The position numbers were made by a program, and so were the translations under genes. Under the pieces are notes generated by a model, which made no database searches, had not been told where the DNA came from, and saw only the letters and a list, made by a program, of their open reading frames with translations. From positions 449,726 to 513,725 of the forward strand of contig NMRB01000143.1 of the NCBI GenBank assembly GCA_002633025.1: a stretch of DNA of 64,000 nt, given 5' to 3'. Source of the DNA: Notospermus geniculatus (taxonomy: Eukaryota; Nemertea; Pilidiophora; Heteronemertea; Lineidae). Positions 12,601-26,506 of the stretch are shown here, piece by piece. Numbering within the stretch: the stretch's first letter is position 1; each line of letters begins with the position of its first letter.

Positions 12601-14316
12601 AGGTTCCATTCCATCCTGGTCCCCAGTTTCCAACTCCAGCTTAACATGACTTGACTCCGGCTTTTCGACATTCTCTGACGGTTCAACTTCATTTCCCTCG
12701 ATATCATAACCATGAGTCATCATATGCTTGTCAAGTTTTGCAACGCTATTTACCGTAAAGCCACACTCCGGGCACATGAAGGCCGTATCGCCGATGACAT
12801 CGCTAAGATCCTCCTTCTGCACTGCCTCTTCGCGGCCATCATCATTATAATCTGAACCAAGTGACGGAGACTCCACGTACTGGTCATTAGCCCTGTCAAC
12901 ATCATAAGACCCACTGCTAACGGTACTCTGCCCATCGACTGTGTCCCTTATTTGAGCATAGAAAGTGTCCAAGGTCGTCTGTGTCATTTGCGGTGGAGAC
13001 GTCCTCTTTAACGCATCATCTCCAACCATCGTCGGGAGAGTAGCTCTTTTCTTCTTTGGTTTTTTCGGCGGCGGAGGAGTCAAAGATGTCGGCACAGAAT
13101 CCCCATTAACTTTCACAACCTGTTTCTCTTTTGCAAGGTGGTGTTCTTGGACATGTCTCATCACGGCTGCTTCTTTCGCAGATGCATAGCTACAGAGGCT
13201 ACATTTAAACGGTACACCCGCCATACCGTGGTTAAGCTTATGACGGTCGAGGTTTGGCTTCAAGAATGTGACATACTCGCACTCCTCGCATTGAAATGTA
13301 ACCTGATTATGCTTTGTTTTATGAGCAAAGAATTCAGCTTTCTTGTACGTGGAGAAGGTACACTTCCCAATAGTACAAGTAAATGATTTGGCATTAACAT
13401 GGCGGGCTTTGATATGCTGACGAATCTGCCATTTACGTAGGTTTGAGTAAAAACATAATTTACACCTGTAACGCGGTTCCTGACCTTCCGCACTGCAAAG
13501 TTCCATAAATTGTAAAAAGTTACTTCGTGGTTGAGATCTGCCGTCTGTCACACGTTTTTTGACCTGAACTGTTTCTTCCTGATTCAACTTTCTCTTCGAC
13601 GCCTTTTTCTTCTTCCCGCCAAAAAGATTAGCCCCGTTCAACTGTGTCAAAGGCATGTTGGCGCCAAAGCCATCTTGAGCATCCAGGTCTGTTATCTTTG
13701 GTAAAGGCACCATCTCTGGAGTTGGAACCATACTCAGAGGAGTCTTTCGTGGTTTGCTGTCATACTTTGGGCCTGGTTTACCGGACACACGATGAGGTGA
13801 CTTTAACTTTGCATAATCTTGCATAGCCATATGGGGCGCCCCCTTATGAATCATCTCGCGATGACGTATAACTTTACATTTCCACTTGGATGCATAATCG
13901 CAAATATCACACGGGAAGATGTCGAAATCCGCCTGATGTTCATCCCTCTGATGAAACAAGAACCCTTTGGAATTAGTGGTCTGAAATCCGCATATTTTGC
14001 ATGTATAATGTCTAACAACAACTTTGTGATCGACTGAATCATCACCGTTGACCGAGCTGTTGTCATCCACGCTCAACTCGGATTCCTCCACGTTATTGGA
14101 CAGATTCTCCTCACATTTTCCATTTGTAACCTTCCCAATATCCTCTCCCTCGCCATTGCTCACCTCGCCTTTCGATTTCTGCACCTTCTCAACACCCCCG
14201 GTACATCCTTTCCCATGCTCCTCAAACAAGTTCTTCTTTTTCGTCGTAAATGGACAATTCTGGCATGTTAACGTCTGCTTCTTCCCATCGAGTGGCAGCT
14301 TGATCTTCAGAGGCAT
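6684..14316 (-). CDS. Giant multi-C2H2 zinc-finger protein (about 2500 aa)
   Basis: There are two coding exons on the minus strand: 14316-7812 (start ATG at 14316; acceptor TTACAG just upstream, exon start 14326) and 7681-6684, separated by a 130-bp intron with GTAAGT and CCAG ends. The joined frame reads EDAG-DDSAEDS and gives 2500 residues. I count about 32 C2H2 fingers, mostly CxxC-Y/F-x..H-x3-5-H of the CPY/CDY type and often paired. They are separated by acidic linkers and a Gly-rich then poly-Lys stretch near residues 1595-1670. PLNLS (about residue 695) and PLDLS (about 737) match the PxDLS motif that recruits the CtBP corepressor. I infer a nuclear DNA-binding, probably repressive, regulator. 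Length and finger style recall ZNF462 and REST-like proteins, but orthology is not established. A consensus donor (GTGAGT) begins two bases after the TAA stop. Confidence 0.9.
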
Positions 14317-17300
14317 TGTGCTCAGCCTGTAATGATAAGACAAAGATCGTTAGAACTAACATAGGGGAAAGTGAAATAGAATGATGTCCTCTTGGCAGAG
14401 TTGTCTGCTGAGGGCAGTTCCGCTGTAAACATGGCAAACATTACATTCATCTCACTGGCTAGAGATGGTCGTCTGCCACCATTTCTGGAACATAAAAATA
14501 ACTTTCAGGCCACAGATATGGACCTAAAATATTAATTCATTAGATTCCCACTGGCCAGTATCAAAAAGTCCCTGAAAAAAGAAACAAGCCTTTCAAGTGA
14601 CACAGACATGCTACATTCAAGGCCAGATGATTCAAAGGTGAGTGTGCTGTCTTTGTTGTAAACACATGGAGTCATCAACACCAAGAAAGAGATTTGCAAC
14701 AATTGTAGTTCCAAACAACTGAGCCCTCTACAGGAGAAACATGAACACATTGTGTACGCATGGCATTTGCTGAATGAACAATGGTTGTCAAGGTAAAGTG
14801 AATGAAGAAAACAATTGGATGTAGCCCAGAGAATCTATGCTAGGTAATGCAAAGAGTGTCTCCAATGAACAGGTCCCTCCACATTCCTTTGTCTAGGACC
14901 ACAAAACCGTAGCAGCTGCAGTGACGAATATTGCTAATGAGTTCATTTAGCACATCATTAATGATTGGTACAGGTGGGAGCAGAGTGTGTACAGTTAAGG
15001 TTGGCACGCTTGCATTAGGAATACCCTTACCGTTCCTGTATCCAGTGAAATATCCCAGGCCTGACAGAATAACGCCCTGCTTTCATGATCACAATTACAA
15101 ATTCAATGAAGCGTAGCAGTTGCCCTGACTGCAGACTCCCGCACACAGAATGCCTAATTTCATCAAATTTTGAAGAACGATGAACACCGACTTAAAAAAA
15201 ATCTCCGTTATTCCACTGCGATTTCCAACTTTGACCTTTGATATAAAACAGGTAACAGGTTATCAGATCATCCTCAATGATAGTAGAGAGGTAGATTTAA
15301 TCAAAGGAAGATAGTCCACCAAATCTTTTCATCCACCTCAAGTCTGTCTTCCTCGACACTGAGTAGTTGTTTCAATAGAAGCATATACAAAAGGGACAAT
15401 GATATCACCATCATTATGATATATGACCTTCATATGACATGCTACACCCTGACAATAGGATTTGTTCTAATTATATCAATGGATGGACCTTGGTGTCAGA
15501 CTTACTCGGAGACAAAAAGTGGACGTGAACCATTGATTATTGAGAAGCTTCGGTGTATGGGGGATCAAATTCATGTGCCTGAGCCTTGAGTAAGGTGTGC
15601 TACCGATACCCCATCAATTTCTGCATTACCACATCCTCCCAACACACATGACACAGGCACTCCAGTATATGAAGAGGAGCGAGACCAAAGCCCCACGATG
15701 GGAGGATGGCTACCATCATCTTAGCCTCACTCGTCAAATGCAGATACCAGGTCGATCATTAAACCTATCCAGCTGATTGCAGCTCTATCAAACTTCTATC
15801 AAAAAGCGGTATGTCTACAGCAGCAAACAACAAACTGGTAGGCCTAATTCTTCACAAAACCCCCAGAACCACACAGCTGTGAAATAACATATGTACATGT
15901 ACTTACTATGGCTGATTCTTGCCTGAGTTTGAGTATTTTGTAAAAAAAGCAGGAAGTTCTGAAGAAAGGAACCAGACAAGAGTGACTGCACACACAGAGT
16001 CAACAACTTGAACGACTTGTGATGACTTCTATCACACAACAAGTAGAGCAGCTCAACACAAAGAATTCACTTCCTCTTTTTGTGCATGCACAAGTAATCA
16101 TCAGCTTCCTCCTTTGGAATTGCCAGAGGACATGGATTCTCTCACATAATCATCAGTCAAACAACCTGTAATACTTTCTGCAAATAATGACTTGGGAATA
16201 TCCTAATTACAGCAGTCAACTCTATCTTCACTGCAACGACTTCAGCACGAGCTCTCATCATGAGACAGACAAGACGACATAAAAAAAGCTTTTTTCATGC
16301 CAAGTCATTAGCTAAATCCTGCTCTTCAACTCATGACCACTGCAAGACTGCAATTACACAAAGAACAGGAAAGAGTTCCTTCCTGGTTTTGAATGCAGCC
16401 ATGATCAGCACTCACCAGGATGTTGTTGTTCATTCCAAGAGGAAGTCTACCATCAAATGCTAATCCTAAATGGATAACGATCCCCAGAGACTGCCAGGCT
16501 CCTTGTTGCTTCTACATGACGACAGTCTGAATTCTCTTTTTGCCTGTTGAAGCTTGATAATATTCGGCTTTGTTCTATCTATGCAGAGCAACCTGGGGCT
16601 ATTTCAGTCACTGCCCTATCAGTTAATGGTGCGTCAGGCCCGAATGATGTCAAAGAAACAAAAAGAATTCCAAACATGTGGTACTCTGAACGGACTCGTG
16701 ATGTCCAGTAAAGTACGAAACTGGTGATAACCTAACAAAGCAATCCTTACATGCCTCAGCCTGAATACCTCTGAGCCTTTTTTAACAGTCACACTGAACT
16801 ACTTCACCCACCACCAATCTTGGCTATCGCTGATATCACTGCCAAACAGACGCACGCCAACGATGTCAAGACCGGAGGTCATCGATAGACAACATTAGAA
16901 GGAGTCCTGGTCTCGTTTCGAAGGAAGATTTCACGATCAATCTATAAACGCAGGAAAGATAATACTTGGGAATAATTACTGCAAATGTATTGGCATTTAT
17001 GGGGATAATCAATAGGGTAGAGTCGTCGGAGGCCCACTTTATACTGGTTGACCAGCAAGGCAAATGACTGGTCGTGGATCAGTGATGACTTGCGGTTTGC
17101 AATGTGAACACGGGTGCGGCTATCAGTTTCTCAGGCAGAAGATCAATTTTCATGAGCAAAAAGCTTCAGACAGAATAAATTTCTGAAAATGTATTCAATG
17201 TTGTTGTTGTTGTGGAGGGGGTCCATCTGCAAGTTCTAGTCATAATTATCAATATGGATGCAGGGAACAGGATGACAGCTCCTGTGTTTCAGAATGTCGG

Positions 17301-18068
17301 TCCATGATCCAAATGGATTCTGCAAAGGCCAACGAAGTTTAAGCACATATCAGGGAAAAGGACAAACCAATGCCACATCAGAAGCCCGCTGCACAATACA
17401 CTGATCTCCATACAGTGGCCTTGAGTTGCTGTAATCTACATAATGACCACACCCTAGATTTTCCAGTGGCCTTGGGTTCAGACTCAACAACACCCAACTC
17501 ATCCTTCGCTCTTCTCAGCATCATCAACCACCCTCCCCACCCCAAATCAGCAGAAACATCATGCCAAATTTCACAAAGAACAATGTGCCAGCCAAGCGCA
17601 ATGACTCCTGATGTCCTCAGGATGCTGCTGCCCCGGAGCATGAGCAATCTGTTCACAAAAGCAAAAAGCCTACCTTGTTGGAGTCTTCTACTGGTCTTCA
17701 AAAATATTGACTCAGGCAGCAACAAAAATCGACTTCTCTGACCAAACTTGCCACTCGGAATATCAAGAGGCAACAATGTCACGAACTAACAGAAGGAAAG
17801 TCGACCAACAATAGAAATTCATGACCAATAAGAGTGACAAATAACTGAGAGAGTAGGTCATCTCAATAAAGAAGGCTCAATCCTTGAGGCCAACACTCCA
17901 AACATGACACAAGATAACGGCGATAGGAACCAACAAGTCATGCTTTAAGGCCTCAACAAGAAATTACTTTTATTGTTTTTTTATTGGGATCATGACAAGC
18001 TAGACAAAGCATATCCACTGAGGCCAAGCAAAAAATATTCAGTCCACACCATCCGATTCTGATGAAAA

Positions 18069-18239
18069 TCCTAGCACACCAACAAGCAACACTAAATCAT
18101 GGCAAATCCTAGCACACCAACAAGCAACACTAAATCATGGCAAATCCTAGCACACCAACAAGCAACACCAAATCATGGCAAATCCTAGCACACCAACAAG
18201 CAACACTAAATCATGGCAAATCCTAGCACACCAACACCA
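18069..18239. repeat. 38-bp minisatellite (about 4.5 units)
   Basis: Four nearly identical 38-bp units begin TCCTAGCACACCAACAAGCA, with a fifth truncated copy that diverges after ACCAACACC. Only one T/C difference is visible between the full units, so the expansion is young. Confidence 0.95.
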
Positions 18240-21200
18240 ACATATGCGAGTACATAGATAAAATTGTAGTATTTTTTTAAAACTGCAAATAGTGCTCTGC
18301 TGTTATCAGTTGATTTCTTGAAAACCAGCATATGAACAAACAATTAACCAAGTGAGTCAATACACAAGGACATACCACAATCTCATGGCAACTCTCTATC
18401 CCTGATACCAAAGCATATAGCATCTTTACCACTTCATGCAACAATCTATATACCACAAAAACTTATTGACAACACCCAGAGCAGCAGATATTCCTGCATG
18501 ACTTTGACAGCGAAATCCAAGGACATTTATATATGTTCACAACGGATCAATTGCTGGCGAGAATTTCTAAACCGCAGACATGGCAGAGTCTGGGAGAGCA
18601 GCATGGAAAGTGCACGCTGCTGCCAACTCAGTTGAAATCATGTTCATCATATTGCATGGCTTTCTTTCCAGATTCTTAATGAATATTTCAGAGGCAAAGA
18701 TAATTACCACTTCTTATTGTATACTGATCACCATAAATCAGTTAAGTGCAGAACAACATCAGTCCAGCCTCAACTGAGAAGTTTCTGGTAACTGAATCTG
18801 AACTGTGAAGAAGCAGCTTGAGTCAGTGTTTCAATCCTTTTCGAAAAGGCAAACAAGTATGATCTTGCAACAACAGAGTACAGCCAACTCAATGCCTCTC
18901 AGTTTCAGAGAGAGTGTAACAGAGAGTTGAACTTCTGTCATAGCATCACTCACTCATGATCGACCCTCTGTTACACCCTTGACTAGTACCATTTCCAATT
19001 CATGTCTGATGAAGTGGACCTGGTGTAGAAGTCGCCCGAAGAACATCATCACAAAAACTGAGCCCAATACCGAAAATACCGTATGGTGCTTCCACAACAC
19101 CAGTTTGCACTCTCACAAGAGAGCCCTTCAAACTACTCGGCTCACAGCATATCATGAATTCAATATTACTTCAATAATGGTGACTTGATTACAAAGCACA
19201 TTACTTATGACAAAGAGAATCATTAGCACACATCAATTTACCAATAGCTTACATTTTGAATCATCTGAAGAAATACGTTCAGTCCCACAGCTAGTGTATC
19301 ACTATCAGGTGGTCTGTTCTTTGAAAAGAGCCAATAAGACAAGACAATGACCAACTCCTAGAAAACACGGTGATCACCATCCGAAAGAATATGGAAATAT
19401 CCTCGCTCATTCAAGCGGATCACCACAATCCTCTATGAGCCACACTCCACAGATCTCCAGGCCATGACACCCCCTCCGACTACTGAGTGTTGATCCCATC
19501 TTAGTCCAGAGCAGATCACAGTCAACAGAGATAATAACACGGCTTCTTTATGGAAAGTTTCCGAGTTCAGTCATGAATACAGTCCACAAAGAGCACCCCA
19601 CTACCAGCGATTACAATCACCAAATGCTTCAAAGAATCAATCCTTTAGAATCTAACTTCTCTAACTCTCATCGGCCACGTCTCCAGTCCATTCTCTGTCT
19701 TCTCACCAGACAAATACCGGTATATATGCCAAGCCCATTAAGTCGGATGAGAATATCATGGTATTGGACGAGTGAGTGTCTGCAAGCAGGCAATACAGAT
19801 GCCGCTAAGAGCCTTGGAACACGGCGTATTGATTTTATCTTAGTCTCGATGTGGCAGCGTGGCTCTTGCCAATGAAATGTCACCGTTCAATTACCATTTG
19901 AAAGAGGTATCGGGTTCTTTATGCAGTAATCGCTGAATCACAGCCACCTACTCTTAAGGATTCACCTGTAGTGATTACTATTACTTGCATCTTTTACCAA
20001 CAACGACTGTTGCTAGCCATCAGCCACAATATTGTCAGATAGAAAAACGCCCCAGTGGCTCAAAGCAATTATGGCTGACAAACTTTCTGACCTCTTCCCT
20101 CCTCCCTTGTTTTCACCGCCCGTACGATGGCACAGCACAACCATAAAAGTCTGAGGACTTCAACTGCAAGCAGTGAGACAGAATGGAAAGGACCCAGACT
20201 GCAGACATTAAACTCATCTGCTGCTAACACCATGAATATCAAATTACCCATTCTTTGTTCAGAATGTGATTGTCATCCAACTCGCGCACGGGAGCATTGG
20301 TAGATCAAGTCACAGCTGTGCCTGCTTCCCCACATGCTGCTGACGTGCAATTGAAGCAGCACGTAACTTCTGAAGTATGGAAAATGAAACTAACAAAAGA
20401 GTAATAGAAACTGGGAAGAGAAATCAAGAATTTGATTATCGGGCAGAAAATAAAGTGTTGGGATTCAGAGTTCACCATTCTGCGCTATCGCAACCTCTCT
20501 TGGAGAACCCCGTGGGCAGTTTTAGTAGCAACCATTGGGCTGAAGAACAGAAGACAGCCCAATTAAGGTATCCAAAGTTTGTTGGTCAAGATAAGTTTAG
20601 AGGCGAGTTGTCTGGAGTGGCAACAACTCCTATCTGGACTTTGCTGAGCATTGGGAGGACCCCCGCTCAATCAAATTTGCTTCTTACTAAAACGAGCCCA
20701 CTTCCAGCTCCTGTGGCTACAGGGGACAAGGTGGAGATACTGAGAAATACGCCTGTCTAGGCCAGCCACACTGCACAGGAGACACCACACAGAATCACAA
20801 AGCAGCAACTGCCACTCCAGCTAATGGCATTGCTGGCGATGATTCCTTTGTTCAGACAAGCACACACTGTCTTCTCATAGTCGTGGTCCATATCACAGCT
20901 GTGCTTGTCAAACAGCACACGACTAGGAACATGATTCTTGCATGACTTCTTGTACCACCAACAGTATTGGCTCTATCAAAATCAATACACTAAATATAAA
21001 TCTGAGAGCACATTGGAGTCTCTCATTCAAAGATGGTAGGCTCATCAGTATGATTCCAGTATTGTATAGCGAGGTGGGTGCAGCAAGATGCGTCAAGTGG
21101 TCTTGATTATTTCCTACGAAATATCAATATTCTTGCCTCCGCGAGAGGTTGCTTCTCTTCTGAAAGAAACATCTTTTAAAAGCAGATTTTTTCACTTTTA

Positions 21201-23678
21201 TGAGGTTTGTCATATCAAGCAAATGTAAGATTTGCCAAAAACAACTCAAGGCTTCTGCCGGCCTCAAATTTTCGTTACCAACAGTAATAGGAAATGTGAA
21301 AGATGCTGGCCAAGTTCAGCTTTTTCCTTCAGCCACAGATATCATTTTTGGCTGATTTTGTGGTCATTTTCAATGATTTTTCCCTAATTTACTGTGTGGC
21401 TAATGCTAGCGGAAGCCCTGACAACTACTGTGTCCCCTGTGGACCACAGGCAGACGGCAATGTTGACAAGATGAGGCAAGAAGACAAGATGCTAAAGATA
21501 CCAGCATCAGGATCTCCCTCCCCAGCATCAGCAGTCCAAATTTACATTCATCCACCAAAGCGAACAAAGAACTTGTTCCTGCTCTCTCCAAACCTGCTGC
21601 CAGACAAGTTCGCCGAGTCCTTTAAACATGGATTTAAATGTCCCAGGACGTGAATGGCTCAATACATGAGATACACTTGACCCCTGCACTGGCTGTATTC
21701 AGCAGGAATATCACGGGTGATATTGGCGTGAATGGAGTCCTTCAGCGTCATCCTGTTCGGGTCTTGCCTCGTTAAGTCATGACTGCCATTATGTTTCTGG
21801 CCTACTTTTCTTATTCCTGATAGTTTTCTCTGATTTTTGTAAATTTGATTGGAAGTATCGCATGAACTGGTGACCAGTTTCTGAAGCAGATCAGTTTGGT
21901 GAAGTCCAATGGTTGGCAGCAACACAACAAAAGACAAACAACAGTTAGCAGCAGGATCCAACCTGCTCACCAGATTCTTGGACCAGATCCAATGTTGGAA
22001 CCCTCCGTGCGTACCACCAGACCAAAATCTCCTCACCACTTTACTGGCCATGGAAACTGACCAAGTCCACATCAGAGAAGTTTGATAATGTCTGACAACT
22101 GACAATGAACGTAGCTGAGGTTATCATAAAACTCCCCTTCTTCTGCTCTGATTGTGTCCGTGTACATTGGTGTAAGGTTGCTCATTATTCCCACCATGAT
22201 GAAGCTCTGAGACTTTTGTTATGACATGATGAGATAATGACAAAGGATACAGGAATTGCTGACAGAGCCGCTGGGACAACTGTAGACAATAGGTATTCAC
22301 GTCTTGTCCTGTTTTTTTCTTGTTGCTTTATGTTCCTGTTCAGTTTGGTGGATTTTGTATCAATGGCATTGATGTTCCAGGATATCATTCTTATCGGCTG
22401 ATGTCATATCCACTGCAGTGTAAACTGCTGGAGGATTTGGTATGGCCATGAAACGTTGAAAGCTACTAAGGCTGGCAACGCGAGCTCTGAGAAATTGGCA
22501 TCAATATCAGAAGCCACATCTCAAACTTCAAACACCAATGAATAAATGATTTTTGAAATACTGCAAAATGTATAGCACCAGCAAAGGCAACTGAGACCAA
22601 TGTGACAATTATTGGACTTGGAAATATTTCGCGAATGTATGTTGCCATTGGAGCAAAAGCACTTGTTGAGATTGCAAATGTCTTGGCTCCACCAATTCTC
22701 TGGTGAATGAAATCGCTGGCGTTTATTGGAAAAGCACCAGCCAGCATTATTGGCTGCATTCAGATTCTCCAAGCATATGAAGTCAGCAACCAAGCTGATT
22801 CTGATGAACATGAATGGTCATCAAATGACTAAGATAGAGAAAACTCTGTATTATCAAGGTTACCATTATTCACTCCACTAAAGCTTTTAAAGGAAAGCAT
22901 GCCTATCTACTAAAGGCCAAATTTGAACAGTAGACACTGCACATATCCTAAGGAGGAAGATGACGAACAGTACACCTACACCAATATTCTGATCAATACT
23001 GCGATATCACCCTAAGGAGATTTGTAGAACAAACCTTTTGGTTGACCCACCTTTAGATCTGCGCACAAGCAATGGCAAAAATATTCTCCAATGTCACCAA
23101 GGGTCAAGTCTTGTTTTATTTTTAAAGCCATTATTGCCGATATCTTCTTTGGAGATAATAGAATAGAACCATCCATCAAAGAACGGGGCAGAAGTGGACA
23201 ATGTTGAAGCAAGGCCAAGTTTTCCTTTGGATTAAGATCGATAAGAACTTCTGGCCAACACTGCTCTAGTCTATATCATGAGTGTTTTTATCTTATCATA
23301 GTCAATTTGCCAAGTCTAAGGTGCCTTTTTTTGCAACTGCATGTCGGCAACCTATTGGATTTGGTCAGGCTTGTAGTTCCAGGAGATTTGTTTGAGCAAG
23401 TTGAAGTTTGTAATATTTTGGTCCTTCCAAGTGTAAAGGCTGTAATTTTTTTGCGAGAAAGAGCAGTAAACTGTGAGAGCAGGCCAACAAAAGCATGGCT
23501 TTTTTCCATTTAGCACCGCCTTGGTCACTTCACAGTGGATACAGGCACTTAAAACATTTTCATTTTCAGCTGTCCAAGAATGTAAGACCCATCTTCCCTT
23601 TACCATCACAATGAATGGAACAATACGCCAGCATATGGCATGACTTCACTGACATGACAAACAAGGAAGTCCCTGCAC

Positions 23679-25079
23679 AGCTGCTTGTGGTACACATGAA
23701 TATGTCCATCACAGCCTTTGTACATCAAAGAAGATCCAACAGGCCTCATACTGTTGAACAATTCCTCTTGCAGTCAACAGCTTGCAAACATGGAAGCTTC
23801 AACAAGATGTCGCTAAGCTCCTGTGCTCTCTAGAGACAACACGAACAATCTCCCAGTGACAAGCCCAAGTATCGGCTGACTCAAGAAGGTTTAGGAACTC
23901 AGTGGTTCCTTGGCTTATTCCCTAAGTCACTGCACAGAATGCGATGAGTTGGGGAGTGAATGCTATGATATAACCACTGATTACCAGTGTTTCCGCCAAA
24001 GGGGGTACAGGGGGTATGTCCCCTCTTTAAAAAGTCAAAATTAATCAAAATTTGTGTTTTTGACCAAGAATTCTGTCAAATTTTCTCTTTGATCCCCCCT
24101 TAAAAAATTCCTAGCAGAAACACTGATTACCTCAACCTGTGCAATAAACGACCATTGCCAATAGATTGGAACTTAAGTTGAATAGGCTACATCATCGTGA
24201 ATTTTCTCCTTACACACCCATGCCCGAAGTACAATGACGTAGTCATTGCAAGGAGGTCTGACTCTGATGTTGTTTGATGGCTTTAATTTGAGTAGCTCCA
24301 CCAACTTTCCATTCACAGCCTGACTATGCAACAGTATCACCTGACACCCACCAGAAGACGGCTGTAAAAGTTCCCCAAAAAGATGCAACAAAAGGTTGAA
24401 AATCAATTGTCTTGATTTGCTTGGTAAAGAGCAAAGCTTCCCTGGCTGACTCAACAATGCCAATAACGACTTCAACAATTTGAACAAACTCAACCCTTTT
24501 AGCAGAGAAATTCCTGTATTGAACTCAGTGGAAACTGCCAAGGGCGACTTTGAGCAAAAGGAGAAGCTCAAATTGATCTGAAAGAAAAACAAATGTGAAG
24601 CACAGATAACAGTCTTCCTATTGTCTACATGGGAATAACAAGATAGTGACTAAGCTACCATTGCAATGTCGTGAAAAACACCAACGAGGAATCTATCTAA
24701 GGCGTGCCGATCAGATCGATAATCAAAGGAATCACCATGACGACAATAACGTCAAAGCAGTTCGATACCCTCATGCTCAGAGAAGATATCAAAGAATCGA
24801 GTTATGCTTGATAACCAAGAATGCACCCGGGTAAAAATATCTTGTAATGGAGCCCATGAAAAGGTCACTCCCCTTCCCAGGGATACCGCAAGTGATGACG
24901 GCAACTGAGTCAATTGTTTTTTGCCGAGATGACATTGACAATGAACTTCGGCAAGTGCTGAGTTGCATTTGCAGGATGTGGCAGCTTGAAGCTTGGATAT
25001 TTTGCACCCTTAGTTTTAACCAGTAATATATTTCTGTTATAACTCATCAAGTAGGCCTGAATAATGCACATGTTTTGCA
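23679..25079. repeat. Tandem segmental duplication, copy 1
   Basis: This 1401-bp stretch matches 25081-26506 almost throughout, with scattered substitutions and a few small indels. It lacks about 29 bp that copy 2 carries near 25675-25703. It begins at AGCTGCTTGTGG and ends at CATGTTTTGCA. An N at 25080 separates the copies, so this may be an uncollapsed haplotype joined by the assembler rather than a true duplication. Confidence 0.95.
23985..24125. repeat. CAGTGTTTCCGCC MITE, copy 1
   Basis: A 141-bp element that starts CAGTGTTTCCGCCAAAGG and ends GCAGAAACACTG, with imperfect terminal inverted repeats. The flanks show a 5-bp direct repeat ATTAC. The CAG terminus is hAT-like. Related copies lie at 25386-25527 and 28800-28954. 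Confidence 0.9.
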
Positions 25080-25080
25080 N

Positions 25081-26506
25081 AGCTGCTTGTGGTACACATG
25101 AATATGTCCATCACAGCCTTTGTACATGAAAGGGGATCCAACAGGCCTCATACTGTTGAACAATTCCTCTTGCAGTCAACAGCTTGCAAACATGGAAGCT
25201 TGATCAAGATGTCGCGAAGCTCCTGTGCTCTCTAGAGACAACACGAACAATCTCCCAGTGACAAGCCCAAAGTATCGGCTGACTCAAGAAGGTTTGGAAC
25301 TCAGTGGTTCCTTGGCTTATTCCTTAAGTCACTGCACAGAATGCGATGAGTTGGGAGTGAATGCTATGATATAACCACTGATTACCAGTGTTTCCGCCAA
25401 AGGGGGTACAGGGGGTATGTCCCCTCCTTTAAAAAGTCAAAATTAATCAAAATTTGTGTTTTTGACCAAGAATTCTGTCAAATTTTCTCTTTGATCCCCC
25501 CTTAAAAAATTCCTAGCAGAAACACTGATTACCTAACCTGTGCAATAAACGGCCATTGCCAATAGATTGGAACTTAAGTTGAATAGGCTACATCATCGTG
25601 AATTTTCTCCTTACACACCCATGCCCGAAGTACAATGACGTAGTCATTGCAAGGAGGTCTGACTCTGATGTTGTTACACCAGACATAGGCGAAAGAGATT
25701 TTTTTGATGGCTTTAATTTGAGTAGCTCCACCAACTTTCCATTCACAGCCTGACTATACAGTATCACCTGACACCCACCAGAAGACGGCTGTAAAAGTTC
25801 CCCAGAAAGATGCAACAAAAGGTTGAAAATCAATTGTCTTGATTTGCTTGGTAAAGAGCAAAGCTTCCCTGGCTGACTCAACAATGTCAATAACGACTTC
25901 AACAATTTGAACAAACTCAACCCTTTTAGCAGAGAAATTCCTGTATTGAACTCAGTGGAAACTGCCAAGGGCGACTTTGAGCAAAAGGAGAAGCTCAAAT
26001 TGATCTGAAAGAAAAACAAATGTGAAGCACAGATAACAGTCTTCCTATTGTCTACATGGGAATAACAAGATAGTGACTAAGCTACCATTGCAATGTCGTG
26101 AAAAACACCAACGAGGAATCTATCTAAGGCGTGCCGATCAGATCGATAATCAAAGGAATCACCATGACGACAATAACGTCAAAGCAGTTCGATACCCTCA
26201 TGCTCAGAGAAGATATCAAAGAATCGAGTTATGCTTGATAACCAAGAATGCACCCGGGTAAAAATATCTTGTAATGGAGCCCATGAAAAGGTCACTCCCC
26301 TTCCCAGGGATACCGCAAGTGATGACGGCAACTGAGTCAATTGTTTTTTGCCGAGATGACATTGACAATGAACTTCGGCAAGTGCTGAGTTGCATTTGCA
26401 GGATGTGGCAGCTTGAAGCTTGGATATTTTGCACCCTTAGTTATAACCAGTAATATATTTCTGTTATAACTCATCAAGTAGGCCTGAATAATGCACATGT
26501 TTTGCA
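25081..26506. repeat. Tandem segmental duplication, copy 2
   Basis: The second, 1426-bp copy of the same segment. It carries its own copy of the CAGTGTTTCCGCC MITE at the corresponding position, so the MITE inserted before the segment was copied. No functional gene is recognised in either copy. The minus-strand open frames of 139-143 codons diverge in their C-termini because of the indel and show no domain. Confidence 0.95.
25386..25527. repeat. CAGTGTTTCCGCC MITE, copy 2
   Basis: A 142-bp copy inside the second segmental duplicate, nearly identical to the copy at 23985-24125 and with the same ATTAC flanks. It was duplicated with its host segment rather than inserted independently. Confidence 0.9.

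Noticed and set aside
22466-22811. Minus-strand open frame with a hydrophobic, transmembrane-looking stretch
   Set aside because: It resembles a piece of a membrane protein, but I cannot name the family. The donor and acceptor contexts are weak and no partner exon is visible. It may be a decayed pseudogene fragment; not annotated.
24173-26019. Two similar minus-strand open frames of 139 and 143 codons
   Set aside because: They lie in the duplicated segment and diverge after the small indel, which shifts their frame. They lack domains and are better explained by the segmental copy than by a conserved gene.
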